Made by a program: the position numbers and the translations under genes. Positions 61,385 to 64,000 of a stretch of 64,000 bases of DNA are shown piece by piece (within the stretch, counting starts at the first letter, position 1; the number at the start of each line of letters is the position of its first letter). Source of the stretch: Clostridiales bacterium (lineage in GTDB: Bacteria; Bacillota; Clostridia; Oscillospirales; Acutalibacteraceae); contig DUNN01000036.1 of the NCBI GenBank assembly GCA_012839345.1, positions 216,835 to 280,834 on the forward strand, written 5' to 3'. A model generated the notes under the pieces. The model made no database searches, had not been told where the DNA came from, and saw only the letters and a list, made by a program, of their open reading frames with translations.

Positions 61385-61417
61385 AAAAAAGGCCCCGGCG
61401 TTTTGCTGCCGAAGCCC
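61385..61417 (-). terminator. Attenuator terminator before the transsulfuration genes
   Basis: On the minus strand GGGCTTCGGC (61417-61408) pairs with GCCGGGGCC (61399-61391, with G-U pairs) and TTTTTT follows. It lies between the Cys-rich leader ORF and the structural genes. Its 5' arm and loop contain GGCAGCAA (61410-61403), complementary to the tandem Cys codons of the leader. Confidence 0.8.
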
Positions 61418-61434
61418 GAATAGAAAAGTACACT

Positions 61435-61566
61435 TTATCCGAAAGGCAAACATCGGCGGTTTATTCCGGTTTTACCGAGAAAAAGGCAGCAATCAGCAAA
61501 GCTGCGGCAGGTACACGCAGTTTTACGAGTGATTTTGGTACTTAGAATCTTTTTGCAGTTGCTCAT
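61435..61566 (-). CDS. Cys-rich leader peptide of the transsulfuration operon (43 aa)
   Basis: ATG 61566 is 7 bases after GGAGAG and the ORF stops at 61435, 18 bases before the attenuator. Six of 43 residues are Cys (4, 18, 20, 26, 27, 39), far above normal. Segments on the minus strand: 1, GCAGC (61505-61501) at codons 21-22; 2, TTGCTGCC (61492-61485) covering Cys26-Cys27; 3, GGCAGCAA (61410-61403); 4, the terminator 3' arm. 1 pairs with 2, 2 with 3, and 3 overlaps the 5' side of the terminator. Stalling at Cys18/Cys20 would hide segment 1 and free 2 to pair with 3, letting RNA polymerase pass. The segments are seen; the mechanism is inferred by analogy with amino acid attenuators. Confidence 0.7.
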   Translation of the reverse strand: MSNCKKILSTKITRKTACTCRSFADCCLFLGKTGINRRCLPFG

Positions 61567-61617
61567 TGTTGTCTCTCCTTCAAATTCATAGTATATATAT
61601 ATGCATTGTTTATATTA

Positions 61618-61646
61618 ATGTTACTCCTTTTCTATTTAATTGTCAA
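61618..61646 (-). promoter_or_regulatory. Promoter of the transsulfuration operon
   Basis: On the minus strand TTGACA (61646-61641), 17 bases, TAACAT (61623-61618). Confidence 0.75.
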
Positions 61647-62150
61647 GAATTTTAAAGTCAAATATTTCAATAAATACGAAATGCAGAAATCAATATCTCA
61701 TTGGGTGAAAGGGCGTGGTTCGGCAGAGAATTTTGATTGCCCGTGCGGAATCCTGCGCTGCAGCATACACAAAATGGAATCTGCCGTTCCTATTTGGCTG
61801 GTTTGGCAATCATCGTTATGCTGTAAGCCTGGTTAAAACCACCAGCCTTTTTACGGACAAAAAGAAAAACCGCTCTTTCGGGCGGCTTTTGAGAGAGGAA
61901 TTATGAAAAAGTATATTCTCCTCATACCGAGGCACTTGTAATTTATCTATTACCCTCTGGGTCGGTATTCTGTTAGCCCGAGCGGGTATTTGCAGTAAGA
62001 AAAGCGATGGAAGCTTCGATCACTTGATTTGATATTTTTAGTATACAAATCAGGTGTGTCGATTCTATAAAGAATATCTGAAAACGATGTTAATGATTCC
62101 TGCGTTCCGGCAGCTAGATTCATAAGGCATAATAAGAGTGGTTCGCAAGC
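61647..62150. other. Gene-poor gap of about 500 bases
   Basis: No convincing gene. Overlapping short plus-strand frames around 61681-61906 lack ribosome binding sites. A terminator-like hairpin lies at 61870-61890, so a small plus-strand transcript, or the remains of one, is possible. Confidence 0.4.
61870..61890 (+). terminator. Orphan terminator-like hairpin
   Basis: CCGCTC-TTTC-GGGCGG with a following CTTTT; no plus-strand gene upstream to which it belongs. Confidence 0.5.
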
Positions 62151-62189
62151 AAAAAGCATCCTCGCCGGTATGTGTACCGGCGGGGATGC
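62151..62189 (-). terminator. Terminator of the ferritin-like gene
   Basis: On the minus strand GCATCCCCGCCGGTA and TACCGGCGAGGATGC form the stem, followed by TTTTT. Confidence 0.88.
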
Positions 62190-62209
62190 AAGGAAACAAA
62201 GAAAAACAT

Positions 62210-62740
62210 TTATCTGCAATATTCTTCTATCATATGATAGATGTAGCTTCTGTGCAGCCGTTCATCGACTACGATTCGTTCCAGAATATTTTTCAGGTAT
62301 GGGTCGTCAATCATTTGAATGTGCCTTCCATATGTTTCAATGGCGTTCGTTTCGCCATCCAGGGCGATGCGCAGACTTTTGCATAGATCACTGCTGTAAA
62401 CAACGTTTTTCGCGCTCCAATAGCGCGCATTTGACCGTGTACTGCTCTGGAACACCGGGTTTCCACCCAGTTCGCGGATTACGGAAGAGAGAATGTCCAT
62501 ATGGTGCAGCTCGGCTATTGCAATTCGCATTGTCATTATGCTGTAATCCCCGAATTGTTTGTCTGCCACGGAATGCTGGTAAAAGTACAGACTCATGGCT
62601 GTAAATTCACCACTTGGCCCAGCAAGATCATCCATCAGCAGATCTGCATAATCCCGGTTTGGGGCCTGAACCTTGATCGGCGGGTAGGGAGAAGAATCCG
62701 AGTACCCGCGGTAAATCACCTTGTTGCTGGTTGGCGTCAT
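62210..62740 (-). CDS. Ferritin-like domain protein (probable diiron)
   Basis: A 176-residue protein with a four-helix ferritin-like fold. Likely metal ligands: Glu in GEFTAMSLYFYQH, the E-x-x-H pair in IAIAELHHMDIL, Glu in DGETNAIETYGRH, and E-x-x-H in VDERLHRSYIYHM. The N-terminal ~45 residues (VIYRGYSDSSPYPPIKVQAPNRDYADLL) are unlike bacterioferritin and recall spore-coat or rubrerythrin-like proteins with similar leaders. Function (oxidative stress, spore coat or iron) is open. ATG 62740 is 8 bases after GGGAGG; the longer upstream frame is not supported. Confidence 0.8.
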   Translation of the reverse strand: MTPTSNKVIYRGYSDSSPYPPIKVQAPNRDYADLLMDDLAGPSGEFTAMSLYFYQHSVADKQFGDYSIMTMRIAIAELHHMDILSSVIRELGGNPVFQSSTRSNARYWSAKNVVYSSDLCKSLRIALDGETNAIETYGRHIQMIDDPYLKNILERIVVDERLHRSYIYHMIEEYCR

Positions 62741-62833
62741 GTAAAATCCTCCCATATTTCGGATAATTACATATATGAAAAAATCGATGCGTTTATTCAA
62801 GACACCGAAAGGACACGGCCGGATTATTCTGTG

Positions 62834-62863
62834 TTGACGGTCGGCTGTAAAATCAGTTATAAT
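62834..62863 (+). promoter_or_regulatory. Promoter of the EamA transporter gene
   Basis: TTGACG (62834-62839), 18 bases, TATAAT (62858-62863). Confidence 0.78.
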
Positions 62864-62897
62864 GGAAAATAAAAATAAATGATTTAGGAGAATTACT

Positions 62898-63851
62898 ACG
62901 AAAAAGGATATTGCTGCCGGCCATCTGTTGGCTTTGTTTACCGTTACTATTTGGGGTACCACGTTTATTTCAACGAAGATTCTGCTGAGGGATTTTTCAC
63001 CGGTCGAAGTCCTGTTTATCCGCTTTTTCATTGCCTTGATTGCACTGTCGATTGCATATCCGCACCGGCTTAAGGTAACTAACCGAAAGCACGAATGGTA
63101 TTTTGCCGCGGCCGGTCTTCTCGGAACGGTTCTTTATTTTTTGCTCGAGAATATCGCGTTAACATATTCTACTGCCTCCGATGTCGGAGTAATTATTTCC
63201 GTGATTCCATTTTTTACCGCCATATTTTCCTACTTCTTTAATAAAGAGAAATTAAACGCTCGCTTTTTTCTTGGCTTTGTGATTGCCATGGCAGGAATTG
63301 TGCTGATCAGCCTGAACGGCCGGGAAATGAAATTAAATCCTCTGGGCGATATCCTGACTATATTGGCGGCCATGGTTTGGGCGCTGTATTCCGTTTTGGT
63401 GAAGAAAATCAGCCGGTTTGAATACAATACCATTCAGACTACCCGAAGAATCTTTTTGTACGGTGTGATTTTGATGATACCGACGATGAAGATTTTTCAG
63501 GTTCAGTGGGATGCAGCGCGCTTTGCCCGCCTTTTGGAAACAACCAATTTGCTGAATGTTCTGTATCTGGGGCTTTGCGCTTCGGCAATTTGCTTTGTAA
63601 CATGGAATCTGGCCGTAAAGTCCCTGGGGGCTGTAAAAACGAGTATTTATACCTACCTTGGTCCGGTGATTACGATTATCGCGTCGGCGATTTTTTTACA
63701 GGAACAGATTACTGCGCTGATTGTTGGCGGAACTGCGCTAACCCTGATTGGGCTGGTAATTTCGCAGAATCCCTTTTCGTGGGGAATTGGGCAAAAAATA
63801 AGCCGCAAATCCGGACGAAGAGCTGAAGTAAAAGAGGATGCCGCCAAATAA
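62898..63851 (+). CDS. EamA/DMT-family transporter, apparent ACG start
   Basis: A membrane transporter of about 317 residues with ten predicted helices in two EamA repeats (HLLALFTVTIWGTTFISTKILL at the start; IFLQEQITALIVGGTALTLIGLVI near the end). Substrate unknown; the family exports amino acids and metabolites. The N-terminus that fits the family, KKDIAAGHLLALF, begins at ACG 62898, exactly 7 bases after AGGAG (62886-62890). The first standard start codon, TTG 62928, has no ribosome binding site and would cut ten residues. I therefore place the start at ACG. Basic C-terminal tail. Confidence 0.9.
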   Translation, partial: TKKDIAAGHLLALFTVTIWGTTFISTKILLRDFSPVEVLFIRFFIALIALSIAYPHRLKVTNRKHEWYFAAAGLLGTVLYFLLENIALTYSTASDVGVIISVIPFFTAIFSYFFNKEKLNARFFLGFVIAMAGIVLISLNGREMKLNPLGDILTILAAMVWALYSVLVKKISRFEYNTIQTTRRIFLYGVILMIPTMKIFQVQWDAARFARLLETTNLLNVLYLGLCASAICFVTWNLAVKSLGAVKTSIYTYLGPVITIIASAIFLQEQITALIVGGTALTLIGLVISQNPFSWGIGQKISRKSGRRAEVKEDAAK

Positions 63852-63865
63852 ACGGCAATAAAGAA

Positions 63866-63902
63866 GCACGCCGCGCCTTCTTTCGTAGAAGGCGCGGCGT
63901 GC
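63866..63902. terminator. Strong hairpin after the EamA gene
   Basis: GCACGCCGCGCCTTCT and AGAAGGCGCGGCGTGC form a 16-base-pair stem; T-rich sequence is on the minus-strand side, so it may serve a convergent gene beyond the window as well. Confidence 0.7.
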
Positions 63903-63914
63903 CAGATTGTCGAA

Positions 63915-63953
63915 GAACCCATCCAACGCGGTTAAACGAAGGATGGGTTCTCT
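63915..63953 (+). terminator. Second hairpin downstream of EamA
   Basis: GAACCCATCC and GGATGGGTTC form a 10-base-pair stem followed by TCTT. Confidence 0.5.
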
Positions 63954-64000
63954 TGATAATATGCAGGATAGGAAAATAAGCAAAGTAAAATCAATAAAAA

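Noticed and set aside
61606..61836. 76-codon plus-strand frame behind the Cys-leader promoter
   Set aside because: No ribosome binding site, start inside AT-rich promoter DNA, no recognisable domain.
62741..63031. 97-residue extension of the ferritin-like protein
   Set aside because: ATG 62740 has a strong ribosome binding site; the upstream part overlaps the divergent promoter and start of the EamA gene and looks non-coding.
1..64000. CRISPR arrays, prophage or integrated elements
   Set aside because: No regularly spaced repeats, no phage structural genes, integrases or transposases were found anywhere in the window.

Overview
The window looks like chromosomal DNA of a low-to-mid GC, Gram-positive, spore-forming anaerobe of the class Clostridia, most likely Oscillospiraceae/Ruminococcaceae. 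Reasons: a BofA homologue next to a YaaL-like protein, a DUF4364 protein, RNase J, c-di-AMP phosphodiesterase GdpP, a monomeric [FeFe]-hydrogenase-like protein, CIRCE control of hsp20, and strong Shine-Dalgarno sites with frequent TTG/GTG starts. I saw no prophage, no intact transposon and no CRISPR array.

Layout. 1-5.1 kb: end of an L-lactate dehydrogenase gene, an RlmI-type rRNA methyltransferase, metY (O-acetylhomoserine sulfhydrylase) behind a short Cys-ending leader peptide, then a cysteine desulfurase and rnhA on the minus strand. 5.2-5.4 kb: an intergenic block of nested inverted repeats. 5.7-15.6 kb: a housekeeping run rnj, gdpP, rplI, dnaB, tilS, hpt, ftsH. 15.9-24.5 kb: LiaF-like membrane protein, topoisomerase IV pair, secG, rnr, yaaL-like, bofA. 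24.6-29.6 kb: structured or degenerate stretch, DUF4364, an XRE regulator, tRNA-Thr(CGT), hydrogenase-like protein, HD phosphohydrolase, a broken corA, hsp20 with a perfect CIRCE. 29.9-40.7 kb: one long nucleoside salvage locus (LacI-type regulator, deoB, deoD, BMP lipoprotein, ABC transporter, deoC, cdd, pdp). Imported nucleosides are phosphorolysed, deoxyribose-1-phosphate is isomerised by DeoB and split by DeoC. 40.7-45.9 kb: an ABC exporter, a cyclophilin with a highly structured 5' leader, exonuclease III and a beta-CASP nuclease. 46.1-58.2 kb: a divergent beta-mannoside/plant-oligosaccharide locus: LplA/B/C-type importer on the minus strand; GH130 phosphorylase, LacI regulator, GH1, GH2 and an SGNH esterase on the plus strand. 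None of these enzymes has a visible signal peptide, so oligosaccharides are probably imported and then cut inside the cell. 58.4-64 kb: a methyltransferase, cysK-like and cystathionine gamma-synthase/lyase-like genes behind a Cys-rich leader peptide and attenuator, a ferritin-like protein, and an EamA transporter.

The most interesting signals are regulatory. Two separate sulfur amino acid loci each carry a short upstream ORF rich in Cys codons, but with different apparent mechanics: at metY the leader can pair with and mask the metY ribosome binding site; at the transsulfuration pair the leader overlaps a four-segment terminator/antiterminator arrangement. A cyclophilin leader folds on paper into a nested stem plus pseudoknot next to its ribosome binding site. 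Two genes (ftsH and the EamA transporter) have ACG exactly where the start codon should be. The divergent mannoside promoters share operator-like repeats just downstream of both -10 boxes.
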